Assembly: GCF_026391055.1 (NCBI RefSeq)
Contig: NZ_JAPLET010000026.1
Coordinates: 124,001 to 188,000, forward strand
From: Spirosoma sp.
GTDB taxonomy: Bacteria > Bacteroidota > Bacteroidia > Cytophagales > Spirosomataceae
Direction: 5' to 3'
Length of the DNA: 64,000 nucleotides
In this document: one piece after another, positions 15,822 to 25,284 of the stretch
How the letters are laid out: each line of letters starts with the position of its first letter
Numbering within the stretch: position 1 is the first letter of the stretch
Made by a program: the position numbers and the translations under genes
The notes under the pieces: generated by a model
Told to the model about the DNA's origin: nothing
What the model saw: only the letters and a program-made list of their open reading frames with translations
The model's database searches: none

Positions 15822-17231
15822 TTGCTAAGTTTTTTCAAATCGTATTTCCCGTATCAGTATGTCAGTCTGCTGGGCTTATTACTGCTCATTCGGCTGCCCT
15901 TATTATTACACCCCTTTCCGCTGCTGATTCCTGAGCTAAACTGGATGCTTGTTGGAGAGCAAATGAGCCAGGGAAATTTACTATATCGAGACATCTGGGA
16001 TAGCATAAGTCCGCTTTCGGCACTGGTCTATTGGGGTATCAACAGCGTCTTCGGCCGGTCACCTCTGGTACTTCATGCAGCCGCCACACTGGTTTCCGTA
16101 TTCCAGATCGTTTATTTCAACTACCTGACTAACAACCGGGACGTGTACCCGGACCGCTCGTTCTGGCCGGGGCTTATCTATATGTTATTCATGCATCTCT
16201 CCTTCGACTGCCTCACGCTTTCGCCGGTATTGATGTCAACGAGTTTTCTACTATTGGCCTTTGGTACACTGATCCGGCAAATGGAACGGCGGGGGGCTAC
16301 CGACGAAGTGTTTGAAGTAGGGTTTTACATTGGCATTGCGGCCCTGTTTTATCTACCTTCGGCTCTGTTCATTTTGTGGGCCATTCTCTCACTGCTGTTC
16401 TATACGGGTGCTACTTTCCGGCAGTATTCCCTGTCCTTATTCGGCTTTTTATTTCCTTTTGCGGCCACGGTACTGTTCTATTATCTGAGCGATAGCCTCG
16501 ATGATTTCAATAGAAACCTGCTGTCATCGGTATTTCGGGTCCGGCAGTACTCACTCTCTGACTTCAAATCGCTGATCGCTTCGCTATTTATTCCACTTGG
16601 GTTGGGAATATTAGGTTTTCTGAGCCTGTTCAACCGGTCAGGGCGCTACGTGAATTTCCAGCAACGGGTGCAGCAGATCATGGCAATCTGGTCTGTTTTT
16701 GCCTTTCTGACCATTGGTTTAATGCCTTTTTTGGCACCGATGGTCTTTCTAAGCTTTGTACCGCCAATGGCTTACTTTGCTTTTTTTTACTTTGAAAACA
16801 TCCGAAAAGGCTGGCTGGCCGAAATCACATTTCTGATTGCGTTTTCGCTTATGCTTCTTCTGTTTTATCAGGGCTCACTGGGGCTGATTCCTGGTTCCAA
16901 CCTGGGTCGTTTGAGCAGCTTACAAGTACAACCTTCCCCTTTACCCAACAACATTACAAACAAACGTGTGCTGATTATTGGCGAAGACCTGAGCGCTTAT
17001 CGCCAAAATAAGTTAGCAACGCCCTATTTAAACTGGGATCTGGCGAAGTATGACCTTAAAAATCTGGACAATTACGAATCCGTTATCAATGTATTCGACC
17101 ATTTTCGGCAAGATCCGCCCGACTATATCATTGACCGGGAAGATGTAGTGGAAAAGCTATTTCAACGCGCTCCGGCTCTATTTCTGCAGTACGAAAAAAC
17201 GGCTACGCCCGGTGTATACAAGCGTAAATAA
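15822..17231 (+). CDS. Polytopic inner-membrane protein of unknown function
   Basis: The 469-residue product has roughly nine to ten hydrophobic segments over residues 10-350, then a soluble C-terminal domain (residues ~375-469) with a VLIIGEDLSAY strand and PDYIIDREDVV. An early loop, EQMSQGNLLYRDIWDSISPL, resembles the first periplasmic loop of GT-C-type (PMT/ArnT-like) glycosyltransferases, which bears an acidic pair, but I do not recognise the family with confidence. The start is a TTG at 15822; no ATG is available before residue 42. The queuosine-precursor transporter gene follows 75 bases downstream. Confidence 0.75.
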   Translation: MLSFFKSYFPYQYVSLLGLLLLIRLPLLLHPFPLLIPELNWMLVGEQMSQGNLLYRDIWDSISPLSALVYWGINSVFGRSPLVLHAAATLVSVFQIVYFNYLTNNRDVYPDRSFWPGLIYMLFMHLSFDCLTLSPVLMSTSFLLLAFGTLIRQMERRGATDEVFEVGFYIGIAALFYLPSALFILWAILSLLFYTGATFRQYSLSLFGFLFPFAATVLFYYLSDSLDDFNRNLLSSVFRVRQYSLSDFKSLIASLFIPLGLGILGFLSLFNRSGRYVNFQQRVQQIMAIWSVFAFLTIGLMPFLAPMVFLSFVPPMAYFAFFYFENIRKGWLAEITFLIAFSLMLLLFYQGSLGLIPGSNLGRLSSLQVQPSPLPNNITNKRVLIIGEDLSAYRQNKLATPYLNWDLAKYDLKNLDNYESVINVFDHFRQDPPDYIIDREDVVEKLFQRAPALFLQYEKTATPGVYKRK

Positions 17232-17306
17232 GGTACCATTTCCAACGTAAGGTTGCTGACGCTCCAAAAAAATCGTAAATCGTACTTCCCTAACTCGTAC
17301 ATCTCT

Positions 17307-18095
17307 ATGGCTGCGTCCTTTACCAATAAGCGTACAAACCTGTATATCTTTTTGAGTGCGGTATTTCTGACAAATGCCCTAATTGCCGAAATTATCGGTG
17401 TCAAAATCTTTTCGGCCGAAACCTTACTTGGTACCAGCCCCGCCCAGATTCATCTCTTTGGTGATTTTATCCTTGACTTTAACCTTACCGCCGGGGCGGT
17501 CATCTGGCCTTTTGTGTTCATCACCTCCGATATTATCAATGAGTACTACGGAAAAGCGGGTGTTCGCCGGATTTCATTCCTGACGGCAGGCTTCGTTGCG
17601 TATAGTTTTCTGATCATCTATGCCGTTACATCGCTCCCACCGGCCCAATTCTGGCTGGATGTAAATGCGAAAGACAACGCTGGCAATGCCATCAATATAA
17701 ACAACGCCTTTCAAATGATTTTCCGTCAGGGACTCGGTATCATTATTGGCTCACTTACCGCCTTTCTGATCGGGCAGATTCTAGATGTGTATGTGTTCCA
17801 TTCGCTCCGCAAGATTACGGGCAGCCGACAGATTTGGCTCCGAGCTACCGGCTCAACGCTCGTTTCGCAACTGGTCGACTCATTTGTGGTGCTCGGCATT
17901 GCATTTTACGTGTTCGGAAACTGGTCACTCACCCAGGTGCTCGCGGTGGGCATTATCAACTACATATATAAGGCAACAACGGCCGTTATCCTGACGCCTT
18001 TGCTGTATGTAGCTCATTACTTCATTGACCGCTATCTGGGCAAAGAACACGCGGAGGAACTGGCCAACGAATCGGCTATGAGTTCGTTCATGTAG
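17307..18095 (+). CDS. Queuosine precursor transporter, YhhQ/VUT family
   Basis: The product (262 residues from the ATG at 17307) is a six-to-seven-segment membrane protein of the YhhQ family, which imports the queuosine precursors preQ0/preQ1. Characteristic stretches are LTNALIAEIIGVKIF, FVFITSDIINEYYGK and STLVSQLVDSFVVLGIAF. The frame is open from a TTG at 17253, but MAASFTNKRTN is the natural start. Presence of this transporter is compatible with salvage of queuosine bases; no queC, queE or queF gene is seen nearby. Confidence 0.88.
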   Translation: MAASFTNKRTNLYIFLSAVFLTNALIAEIIGVKIFSAETLLGTSPAQIHLFGDFILDFNLTAGAVIWPFVFITSDIINEYYGKAGVRRISFLTAGFVAYSFLIIYAVTSLPPAQFWLDVNAKDNAGNAININNAFQMIFRQGLGIIIGSLTAFLIGQILDVYVFHSLRKITGSRQIWLRATGSTLVSQLVDSFVVLGIAFYVFGNWSLTQVLAVGIINYIYKATTAVILTPLLYVAHYFIDRYLGKEHAEELANESAMSSFM

Positions 18096-18098
18096 GCC

Positions 18099-19979
18099 TT
18101 AGTACCGCCCCCCGGGCTTCCGCCGGTTCAGGTTTGTTTCCTGGTCCATCAGCGGCAACTGATTCGGGCGTTGGGTAAGGCCCGTTGTATCGGTCAATGC
18201 GTTCAGAAAAGCGACAACGGCTTTTTGTTCCGCAGGAGTCAGGTTAAGGGGCGCTTCGGGCAACGTCTGCCCGTCGAGCGGTATTCCAATACCCCGGCCA
18301 CCGCCCCGGTTGTAAAAGTCAACAACCTGTTCCAGTCTTTTATAGACCCCGTTATGCATGTACGGTGCCGTAAGCGCCACGTTGCGGACGGTTGGCGTTT
18401 TGAAGGCAAAGCGGTGGATATCTTTCTGATACGTTGCGAACCTCCCAACATCCGTATCGAGCCGGGCATTACGAGTTTTAGGGGAACGGGGAACGCCTAT
18501 AATTTCGCTTTCCGTTTTTTCGTAGTGGGGTGGCACAAAGCCGTTAAAAATGGGGAAGAAATGGCAGGTTGCGCAGCGCGCTTTCCCCATAAAAAGATTA
18601 AATCCCCGCTTTTCCTCCTCCGATAACGCCACCGAATCGCCCCGTAGGTAGCGGTCCGGGCGGGCGTTTAGCCCGGTAAGGCTGCGGATGTACGCGGCCA
18701 GCGAATTCCGGACGGCTGGAGCGGTTAATCCGTTTGGGAAAGCCTCTGCAAACATTTTCCGGTATGCTGTACTTGTTGCTAACTTCGAAACGACCTCGTC
18801 TGGTGATGTTCGCATCTCATGCGCGTTACTCAACACATCATGTGCCTGATCTTCGAGGTAAAGCGCACGGGAGTCATAAAACTGGACATTTTGCAGACCG
18901 GCATTGATCAGTGTCGGAGCATTCCGGAGCACCTGCTTTCGACCCTTGAACGAACGGCTTCGAACTTGTCCGTCCGTAAAGGCCCGCTCTGGCTGGTGAC
19001 ATGATGCGCAACTACGAGCATTATTCCCGGATAACAGTGGGTCGAAAAACAAAAGCCGGCCCAGCGCGACTTTTTGGGGAGTGCTGACAAAATCACCAAA
19101 ATTTATCAGGTGATCCGGCCGAAATGCCCCGATATCGGAAAGTGTCGCTACCGCTGGCGACAAAAATCGATTACGCGCCCCGGCAGGAATGTGCAGGCTC
19201 TGACGTGCTTGCGTTAAAGCCCGGCAGAGCGGATACAGCTGTTGCCGGATAAACGATACCCTATTAAACGCGTCGAAGTCTGTAACCCCTTCCAACGCCC
19301 GAATAGCCTCCTCCCACTGATCATCTAACTGAGCCGACATTGCGTTGGGCAGTTGACTGGCGTAAGGTCGAAAGGCGCTCTGTAGTGTCGCTAGGCTTAC
19401 AGCGGCCTCCGCCAAACCCGTTCGCACTTCCGGGGCATCGTAGCCAGTAATGCCAAGGGCAATTATCCGGAAGAGTTGGTGCTGAATGGCGGTCAGTATA
19501 TCGGCGTCGCTTAGCTTGCCTTCGGGAATACCTTGTTCGAGACGGGTTGAATAAGTCAGTAGAGTGGTCAGTTCGCGGGTGAGTTCGGCTTTGCGGGTGG
19601 GGCTGTAATCCGCAAACAGGTACGTTTCTACAACTTGCAGCCCCGATGGCAGAATGGGTGTCTGCCCCAACTCATTTCCCTCTACTTCTACCACCGGCGG
19701 ACCGTTGACGTGACTCGCTAGAAACGGCTGGTAGTACTCCAGCAACCACTCGATTCGCTTGTACGCTAACCGACTGCGCCTGAAAGCGGCCTTCAGCGAA
19801 TCGTCTGGCGCATTAGTTGCCACATAGGCAGTCAATTGTTCTATCTGCTGATGAAACCGGGTGTTATCAACCAAAAACTGACGATAAACGGCTGCTACGT
19901 CGCTGTTGAGCGCCTTCTGTTTAGGCAGAAACGCCACCAGAATCCCCGCAACAATGAACAAACGCAGTAGTCTAAACAT
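18099..19979 (-). CDS. Di-haem cytochrome c peroxidase/MauG-like protein with long helical N-terminal domain
   Basis: The product has about 626 residues from the ATG complement at 19977-19979, with a signal anchor MFRLLRLFIVAGILVAFL. Residues ~20-285 are a helical, haem-free domain with AYKRIEWLLEYYQPF and GLQVVETYLF, resembling imelysin-like regions. The C-terminal half has two CxxCH haem sites (SCASCHQ and RCATCHF) and the PYMHNGVYKRLEQVVDFYNRGGG region of bacterial di-haem peroxidases. It acts in the periplasm, reducing peroxide or oxidising a partner protein. Translation from further upstream (20090) would overlap the methyltransferase gene and is unlikely. It lies 34 bases after that gene. 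Confidence 0.85.
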   Translation of the reverse strand: MFRLLRLFIVAGILVAFLPKQKALNSDVAAVYRQFLVDNTRFHQQIEQLTAYVATNAPDDSLKAAFRRSRLAYKRIEWLLEYYQPFLASHVNGPPVVEVEGNELGQTPILPSGLQVVETYLFADYSPTRKAELTRELTTLLTYSTRLEQGIPEGKLSDADILTAIQHQLFRIIALGITGYDAPEVRTGLAEAAVSLATLQSAFRPYASQLPNAMSAQLDDQWEEAIRALEGVTDFDAFNRVSFIRQQLYPLCRALTQARQSLHIPAGARNRFLSPAVATLSDIGAFRPDHLINFGDFVSTPQKVALGRLLFFDPLLSGNNARSCASCHQPERAFTDGQVRSRSFKGRKQVLRNAPTLINAGLQNVQFYDSRALYLEDQAHDVLSNAHEMRTSPDEVVSKLATSTAYRKMFAEAFPNGLTAPAVRNSLAAYIRSLTGLNARPDRYLRGDSVALSEEEKRGFNLFMGKARCATCHFFPIFNGFVPPHYEKTESEIIGVPRSPKTRNARLDTDVGRFATYQKDIHRFAFKTPTVRNVALTAPYMHNGVYKRLEQVVDFYNRGGGRGIGIPLDGQTLPEAPLNLTPAEQKAVVAFLNALTDTTGLTQRPNQLPLMDQETNLNRRKPGGRY

Positions 19980-20013
19980 AGTAAACGACCGTAGTATGCA
20001 GTTTAGAAGGCAC

Positions 20014-20760
20014 TTAATTAATCGTTCTACGCCAGTTATCCAGCAACACGGCCGTAGCAATACCAACATTGAGTGATTCGGCATCGCCAAAGCGCGGGAT
20101 TGTTACCCGCTGGGTAACAAACGTACCTACTTCCGGCCGGATACCGTTCGATTCATTACCCATCACCAGATAACCCGAAGCATCAAACCCGAGCGAGTGT
20201 ACATCTTCACCATCCAGAAACGCCCCGTATACGGCACTGGTAGCCTGAGCCAGCACCTGAGTAATGTCGCCGTACCACCAGTTAACTCGGGTAAAGGAGC
20301 CTTTACTGGCCGAAATAACTTTGGGATTATACACATCTGCCGTGGTTTCGGAACACAAAATCTTGCGTACGCCGTACCAGTCGGCAATACGCAGAATGGT
20401 ACCGAGGTTGCCAGGATCTCGAATATCATCTAAAATCAGGGCAATCTCATTGAGACCCGCCAATAGTGGACGGTTCTCTTTCGTTCTGACCACAGCAAGC
20501 GCAGCATTGTTACTTTCGAGGGTTCCGGCTCGCTCCAGTTCAGCCACTGATGTAATTTCGACAGGCGTTCGTTGGTGGTCTGTCAGGTGTGCGTTTTCTT
20601 TGTAGAATCCTTCGGTCGCTACAACCAGTTCCGTCTGGAAATCGGATTGTAGTACTTCCTGAACGCTTTTGGCTCCTTCAACCAGAAATGCGCCATGCTG
20701 CTGCCGGTATTTTTTCTGGTGCAGCGACTGAATATATTTAAGTTGATTTTTAGAAAGCAT
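20014..20760 (-). CDS. SpoU/TrmH-family RNA 2'-O-ribose methyltransferase
   Basis: This 248-residue protein has the three SPOUT knot motifs: LDDIRDPGNLGTILRIADW (motif 1), YLVMGNESNGI (motif 2) and IPRFGDAESLNVGIATAVLL (motif 3). The N-terminus (KYIQSLHQKKYRQQHGAFLVEGAKSV) is the SpoU substrate-binding domain typical of RlmB/TsnR-like enzymes that methylate 23S rRNA or tRNA. The target nucleotide is not predictable. Its start codon shares two bases with the start of the divergent tamL-like gene. Confidence 0.92.
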   Translation of the reverse strand: MLSKNQLKYIQSLHQKKYRQQHGAFLVEGAKSVQEVLQSDFQTELVVATEGFYKENAHLTDHQRTPVEITSVAELERAGTLESNNAALAVVRTKENRPLLAGLNEIALILDDIRDPGNLGTILRIADWYGVRKILCSETTADVYNPKVISASKGSFTRVNWWYGDITQVLAQATSAVYGAFLDGEDVHSLGFDASGYLVMGNESNGIRPEVGTFVTQRVTIPRFGDAESLNVGIATAVLLDNWRRTIN

Positions 20761-23413
20761 GAGAAATAGGTATGATACAGGCTGTAGGGTGTCTGATTGG
20801 TTTGCGGGCTATACATCATATACCATACATCATACATCCCGATTAAGCTTACTCTTTCTGGTTATTTCTTTATCGGGCTGCCTGAGTTCCAGCCAGCTGC
20901 GTAATAATGGATACATCCTCACGTCTCATGGTGTGCGGGGCAACAAGACGATTCCAGATGAGGACCTGATTAGCCTGGTTCCCCAAAAACCGAATCGGCG
21001 ATTACTTGGACTACCCATCACAACCCAGTTGTGGCTGTATCAATGGGGAGCACGCCGATACAACCGCGAAGCAGCTATCCGGGAATTACAGGCCAAAACT
21101 AATGAATTTGAACAGCAAAGCCAGCTGATAGCTGATCAGCCCCGAGAGCTAAAAAAGCTCAACCGACGCTATGGCCGTCAATTAAAACGCCTTCGTCAGA
21201 AAGCCGAAGAGGGGAACTGGGTTATGCGTAATCTGGGTGAACCGCCCTCCTATTTTTCCGATAAAGATGCACAGGCCAACGCCGTTAAAATGCAAAAGTA
21301 CCTTTCTGACAAAGGTTTTTTTAATGCAAAAACGGGCTACGAACTTGATACGTTGCGCCGTAGTCAGGTTAGGGTGAACTACCTCATTAATGAGAATGCG
21401 GGCTTTTACCTTCGCAATATCGTGTATGAAATTGCCGATCCGCGTGTCGACTCCATTGTTCGGCAATCATTCGACAAATCCCTGCTTCATACCGGCGACC
21501 GGTTCGACTTCAGTAACATGTCGGGAGAGAAAGTGCGTATCGAGACACTACTGCGTGATCAGGGTTACTACGCTTTCTCCCGTCAGTATATTCGGGCTAC
21601 GGATGTCGACACCGTACGCCGGGGAAATGACCGACGTTTCTTTAACGGTCTCGAACCCGGCGATTCGCTACGGCGTAATGTTGATGTAGTTCTCCAGATT
21701 ATAAACCCGCCGGGTTTATCGGCACACCCTATTTACCAGATTGGTGACGTTGAAGTACGTATAAGCCCCGATGAAACACAACCAGCCGCTGCCCGCGCGG
21801 CTCTGGATACCATCAGACGGGACGGCATTACTTATCTGCTGGGTGGCCGTGACATTTCGACCCGGCTTTTAAGTTCGAAAGTACTCCTGCGGCCGGGTCA
21901 ACTGTATAATCAAACTAACTACCGCGACACCCAACGGCAACTGTTTCTGTTGAATCAGTTTAAGTTTGTCAACCTCAACTTTACCGATACCACCAACCGA
22001 CGGCTGCGCACGCTCATTACGGCCACACCACTTGACAAGTACGAAGCCACGGCGGAAGGCGGTGTTACGGTTCTTTATCAGGGCCAGGGTGGTTATCCGG
22101 GTGGATTTGGCAGCCTGATTTTCCGGGTTCGCAATCTGTTTGGCGGTTTGGAAACCTTTGAAACGACCGTACGCTTTGGTATCGAGGCCCAGACAGGTTT
22201 TGTGACCAGTGCCAACAGCAACCGGTATGTATACGATTCGAAGGAGTTGGGCATCATCAGTTCCGTTACCTTCCCGCAGATTCTCTTTCCGGGACGGGCA
22301 CGATTTGTTTTCAGTCGTGCCAATCCTCGTACGCAGGTCAGCTTGAGTTACAATAACACCCTGCGTCCTGACTTCCGGCGATCATTGCTACGCGCCACGA
22401 TGGCCTACAACTGGCAACCCAGCCCGGTTAAGCAGTTCAGTTTTTTCATTGCGGACATTAACCTCATTAATGCCAATTTCGATACGGAGCTGGGGCCACT
22501 TTTTAAACAGCAATTAGACTCTTTGGGCAAACTAGGCAATACAATTGGGTTGAGTTTCAGACGTTCTTTCGCATCCGGCCTTAGCTTTGCGTATACCTAC
22601 AATACCAATACTGTCGGGCAGAACAAGCGGGCTAATTTCCTGCGTACAGTCGTTGAATCAGGCGGGACAACACTTAACTTATTTAGAAACTATCAGTTGC
22701 GCGAGTTCTTCAAAACAACGGATTCAACTGGTTTACAGTACTATAAATACATACGCGTTAACGCCGACTTCAGGCATTACGTCCCACTTAATGCACATAC
22801 CACACTGGCTTTCCGCCTAAATACCGGTTTGGTTTACAGTTACGGTTCTAACCGGACAGCTCCTTACGAAAAGTTATTCTTCGCTGGAGGCAGCAACAGC
22901 CTGCGCGCCTGGTTACCCCGCCGTTTAGGCCCCGGTGCCGACTACCCGCAGCCATCGGCATCCGACCCTACTCAACCGGCCATCAAGTCAGGAACGGATC
23001 AATTTTTATACACCTTCGAAAAACCGGGCGATATGCTCATTGAAGGTTCAGCGGAGTTACGGGGTCGCTTGTTCCGACTCGGCTTCGCCGATATCAATGG
23101 GGCCGCATTTATTGATTTCGGCAATGTATGGCGCTTGCCATACAGTAATGCCAATGCCAGAGGCATATTCAGATTCGATTCATTCGTCCCCCAAATCGCC
23201 GTTGGTACAGGCGTAGGGCTGCGCTTCGACTTCTCGTTCTTTATTATCCGCTTCGATGGAGGTATTAAAGTTTGGGACCCGGCCCGGCAGTATATAGACG
23301 GCGACAAAGGCCCGGTAGACAAGCGATTCCTGCTTCGCGAGTTTTCACTCGGCAAACTCTCCAGCGGCCCCAACCCTTTGATTATAAACTTCGGTATTGG
23401 TTACCCTTTTTAG
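20759..23413 (+). CDS. tamL: TamL-like lipidated BamA/TamA-family outer-membrane protein
   Basis: The 884-residue product combines a lipoprotein signal (LVISLSGC, Cys near residue 41), POTRA-like domains (residues ~45-430, including NNGYILTSHGVRGNKTIPDEDL and LLLRPGQLYNQTNYRDTQRQL) and a C-terminal 16-strand Omp85 barrel (YEKLFFAGGSNSLRAWLPRRLGPG and the closing NFGIGYPF). Bacteroidota use this lipidated TamA form (TamL) with TamB to build the outer membrane. The only ATG before the lipobox is at 20759; it overlaps the divergent methyltransferase start, and residues 2-27 are encoded by low-complexity ATACATCATA-type DNA, so the true start may be a later non-ATG codon. Confidence 0.85.
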   Translation: MRNRYDTGCRVSDWFAGYTSYTIHHTSRLSLLFLVISLSGCLSSSQLRNNGYILTSHGVRGNKTIPDEDLISLVPQKPNRRLLGLPITTQLWLYQWGARRYNREAAIRELQAKTNEFEQQSQLIADQPRELKKLNRRYGRQLKRLRQKAEEGNWVMRNLGEPPSYFSDKDAQANAVKMQKYLSDKGFFNAKTGYELDTLRRSQVRVNYLINENAGFYLRNIVYEIADPRVDSIVRQSFDKSLLHTGDRFDFSNMSGEKVRIETLLRDQGYYAFSRQYIRATDVDTVRRGNDRRFFNGLEPGDSLRRNVDVVLQIINPPGLSAHPIYQIGDVEVRISPDETQPAAARAALDTIRRDGITYLLGGRDISTRLLSSKVLLRPGQLYNQTNYRDTQRQLFLLNQFKFVNLNFTDTTNRRLRTLITATPLDKYEATAEGGVTVLYQGQGGYPGGFGSLIFRVRNLFGGLETFETTVRFGIEAQTGFVTSANSNRYVYDSKELGIISSVTFPQILFPGRARFVFSRANPRTQVSLSYNNTLRPDFRRSLLRATMAYNWQPSPVKQFSFFIADINLINANFDTELGPLFKQQLDSLGKLGNTIGLSFRRSFASGLSFAYTYNTNTVGQNKRANFLRTVVESGGTTLNLFRNYQLREFFKTTDSTGLQYYKYIRVNADFRHYVPLNAHTTLAFRLNTGLVYSYGSNRTAPYEKLFFAGGSNSLRAWLPRRLGPGADYPQPSASDPTQPAIKSGTDQFLYTFEKPGDMLIEGSAELRGRLFRLGFADINGAAFIDFGNVWRLPYSNANARGIFRFDSFVPQIAVGTGVGLRFDFSFFIIRFDGGIKVWDPARQYIDGDKGPVDKRFLLREFSLGKLSSGPNPLIINFGIGYPF

Positions 23414-23568
23414 TTAATGTTTAATCATTATTGGTTATTGAGTTATTCGTTAAGCGTAGAAGGTGTACTTATGCGCGAATACCCAGTAACAATCAACAAT
23501 TAACCATCCTTAAGGTATTTTAACGCCGGAATCCTGCCAAAATGACAGCACTATCGGGGCTTTCTTTG

Positions 23569-23576
23569 TAATTTTG
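23569..23576 (+). promoter_or_regulatory. Candidate Bacteroidota -7 element TAATTTTG upstream of miaB
   Basis: TAATTTTG matches the TAnnTTTG consensus of the primary sigma factor of Bacteroidota exactly and lies 67 bases before the miaB start, after a gap that ends the tamL region. A clear -33 TTTG is not present at the expected distance (TGACAG is the best candidate), so this is tentative. Confidence 0.35.
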
Positions 23577-23643
23577 CAAAAAAAGTCGTCGGTCAATAGT
23601 CAATAGTCTCCTTCACAGGCTTTTTCACTATCGACCGGCGCCT

Positions 23644-25188
23644 ATGGACTCTCTATTTATGACGCTCATACCTGAACTAACCATACTGCAACCTGACGAT
23701 AAAGAGCACATCGACTTACCCCGTACGCTGGAAGATGAGTTAGCGGTTGGTAAGAAACGACTGTATATCGAAAGCTACGGTTGCCAGATGAACTTTGCCG
23801 ACAGTGAGATCGTCGCAGCTGTGATGCGGAATGCCGGTTATGCCACTACCTCATCGGCCGACGAAGCTGATGTGATTTTTCTGAATACCTGCGCCATCCG
23901 CGACAATGCCGAACAGAAAGTCCGGCACCGGCTCAAGCACCTTACCGGTCTGAAACGCCAGAAACCTGAACTTCTGGTTGGGATGCTCGGCTGCATGGCC
24001 GAACGGTTGAAGACCAAACTGCTCGAAGAAGAAAAAGTGGTCGACATCGTAGCAGGGCCCGATGCCTACCGCGATATTCCGAAGTTGGTTGAAGAAGCCG
24101 AATCGGGCCAGAAGGCCGTTAACGTGTTCCTGTCCCGCGAAGAAACCTATGCCGACATTTCGCCAATACGGCTGAATTCGAACGGTGTTACAGCTTTTGT
24201 GTCCATTATGCGCGGCTGCGACAACATGTGCAGTTTCTGCGTAGTACCGTTTACTCGTGGCCGCGAACGCAGCCGTGACCCCTTTAGCATTGTTCGTGAA
24301 GCACAGGACCTCTTTGACCAGGGCTACCGTGAAGTGACCCTGCTCGGGCAAAATGTGGATAGTTATAAATGGGAAGGAGTCGTATTAGGAGCGAGGACGG
24401 GGCCGCCCGGCGGTGAGGAGCGAGGAGAAGAGGATGCGTCAGCAACTCCTCACCGCCGGGCGGCCCCGTCCTCGCTCCTCACTCCTAATACTAACATTAC
24501 CACCTTCGCGCACCTGCTCGAAATGGTGGCTCAGATACATCCAGATCTTCGGGTGCGTTTTTCGACCTCGCACCCAAAAGATATTACGGACGACGTGCTG
24601 CATACCATGGCCCGGTACGACAACATCTGCAACTACATCCATTTGCCTGCGCAAAGCGGAAATAGCCGGGTATTGAAACTAATGAACCGGACCTACGACC
24701 GCCCCTGGTACATTGGTAAAATTGACCGCATCCGGGAAATTCTGGGAGAAGACTGCGGCATTTCGACCGATATGATTTCGGGATTCTGCACCGAAACCGA
24801 AGACGAACATCAGGATTCGTTATCGCTCATGGACTACGTGCATTACGACTACGCCTACATGTTCGCTTACTCTGAACGTCCAGGTACGCTGGCGGCAAAA
24901 AAATATGCGGACGACATTCCGGAAGATGTCAAGAAGCGTCGTCTGAACGAGATCATTGCCCGACAGCTAACACACTCGGCTGCACGCAACCAACGACATA
25001 TTGGCCAGGTGCAGCGTGTATTGATCGAAGGAACGTCCAAACGATCCGACGACTTCCTTTGTGGTCGGAATGACCAGAACAAGATGGTCGTTTTTCCGAA
25101 AGGTAACCACCAGAAAGGCCAGTACGTCAATGTATTAGTGACGGAGTGTACGTCAGCAACGCTGCGGGGCGAGGTAGTTAATGCATAA
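23644..25188 (+). CDS. miaB: tRNA-2-methylthio-N6-dimethylallyladenosine synthase with an internal repeat-derived insertion
   Basis: MiaB adds the methylthio group to i6A37 of tRNAs reading UNN codons. The N-terminal UPF0004 domain has its three cluster cysteines in [21 protein letters not shown] and [10 protein letters not shown]; the radical-SAM site is CDNMCSFC (CxxxCxxC) near residues 190-200; a TRAM-type domain closes the protein. At 514 residues it is longer than usual (~440-480). The surplus sits between QNVDSYKW and [11 protein letters not shown], where 24382-24491 is a GC-rich palindrome encoding an Arg/Pro/Gly/Glu-rich segment. The frame is kept, so the insertion probably forms a tolerated loop. 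Confidence 0.95.
   Translation: MDSLFMTLIPELTILQPDDKEHIDLPRTLEDELAVGKKRLYIESYGCQMNFADSEIVAAVMRNAGYATTSSADEADVIFLNTCAIRDNAEQKVRHRLKHLTGLKRQKPELLVGMLGCMAERLKTKLLEEEKVVDIVAGPDAYRDIPKLVEEAESGQKAVNVFLSREETYADISPIRLNSNGVTAFVSIMRGCDNMCSFCVVPFTRGRERSRDPFSIVREAQDLFDQGYREVTLLGQNVDSYKWEGVVLGARTGPPGGEERGEEDASATPHRRAAPSSLLTPNTNITTFAHLLEMVAQIHPDLRVRFSTSHPKDITDDVLHTMARYDNICNYIHLPAQSGNSRVLKLMNRTYDRPWYIGKIDRIREILGEDCGISTDMISGFCTETEDEHQDSLSLMDYVHYDYAYMFAYSERPGTLAAKKYADDIPEDVKKRRLNEIIARQLTHSAARNQRHIGQVQRVLIEGTSKRSDDFLCGRNDQNKMVVFPKGNHQKGQYVNVLVTECTSATLRGEVVNA
24382..24491. repeat. GC-rich palindromic element inside the miaB reading frame
   Basis: The arms 24391-24420 and 24446-24475 are perfect 30-base reverse complements with a 25-base loop; an outer GTATTAGGA/TCCTAATAC pair extends the symmetry to 24382 and 24491 with a 7-base bulge. 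Such a hairpin is unusual in coding DNA. Words in its arms (TTAGGAG, AGGAGTGAGGA, GCGAGGA) also occur in the intergenic palindrome at 41157-41230, so it looks like a member of a repeat family inserted in frame. Confidence 0.85.
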
Positions 25189-25275
25189 TGAAGAATGGGT
25201 AATGGATAATGAATAACGCTGTCAAGCTAGTTTTTTAGTATCCATTACCCATTACTCATTGTCCATTATTCATTA
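25179..25275. repeat. ATTATTCATT-type palindrome between miaB and the sigma-54 regulator
   Basis: The left arm (25179-25208) and right arm (25239-25275) are near reverse complements built from TAATGAATAATGG, AATGGGTAATGGATA and similar words, with a small length difference. The left arm covers the miaB stop codon. Close relatives lie at 26677-26764 and 30001-30096. It may be an intergenic repeat that also ends transcription; no strong U-tract follows. Confidence 0.75.
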
Positions 25276-25284
25276 GAGGCAGTT

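Noticed and set aside
23414-23504. Palindrome after tamL similar to the one at 10071
   Set aside because: The arms pair only loosely by eye with several gaps, so it is not listed as a feature; it may be a decayed relative.
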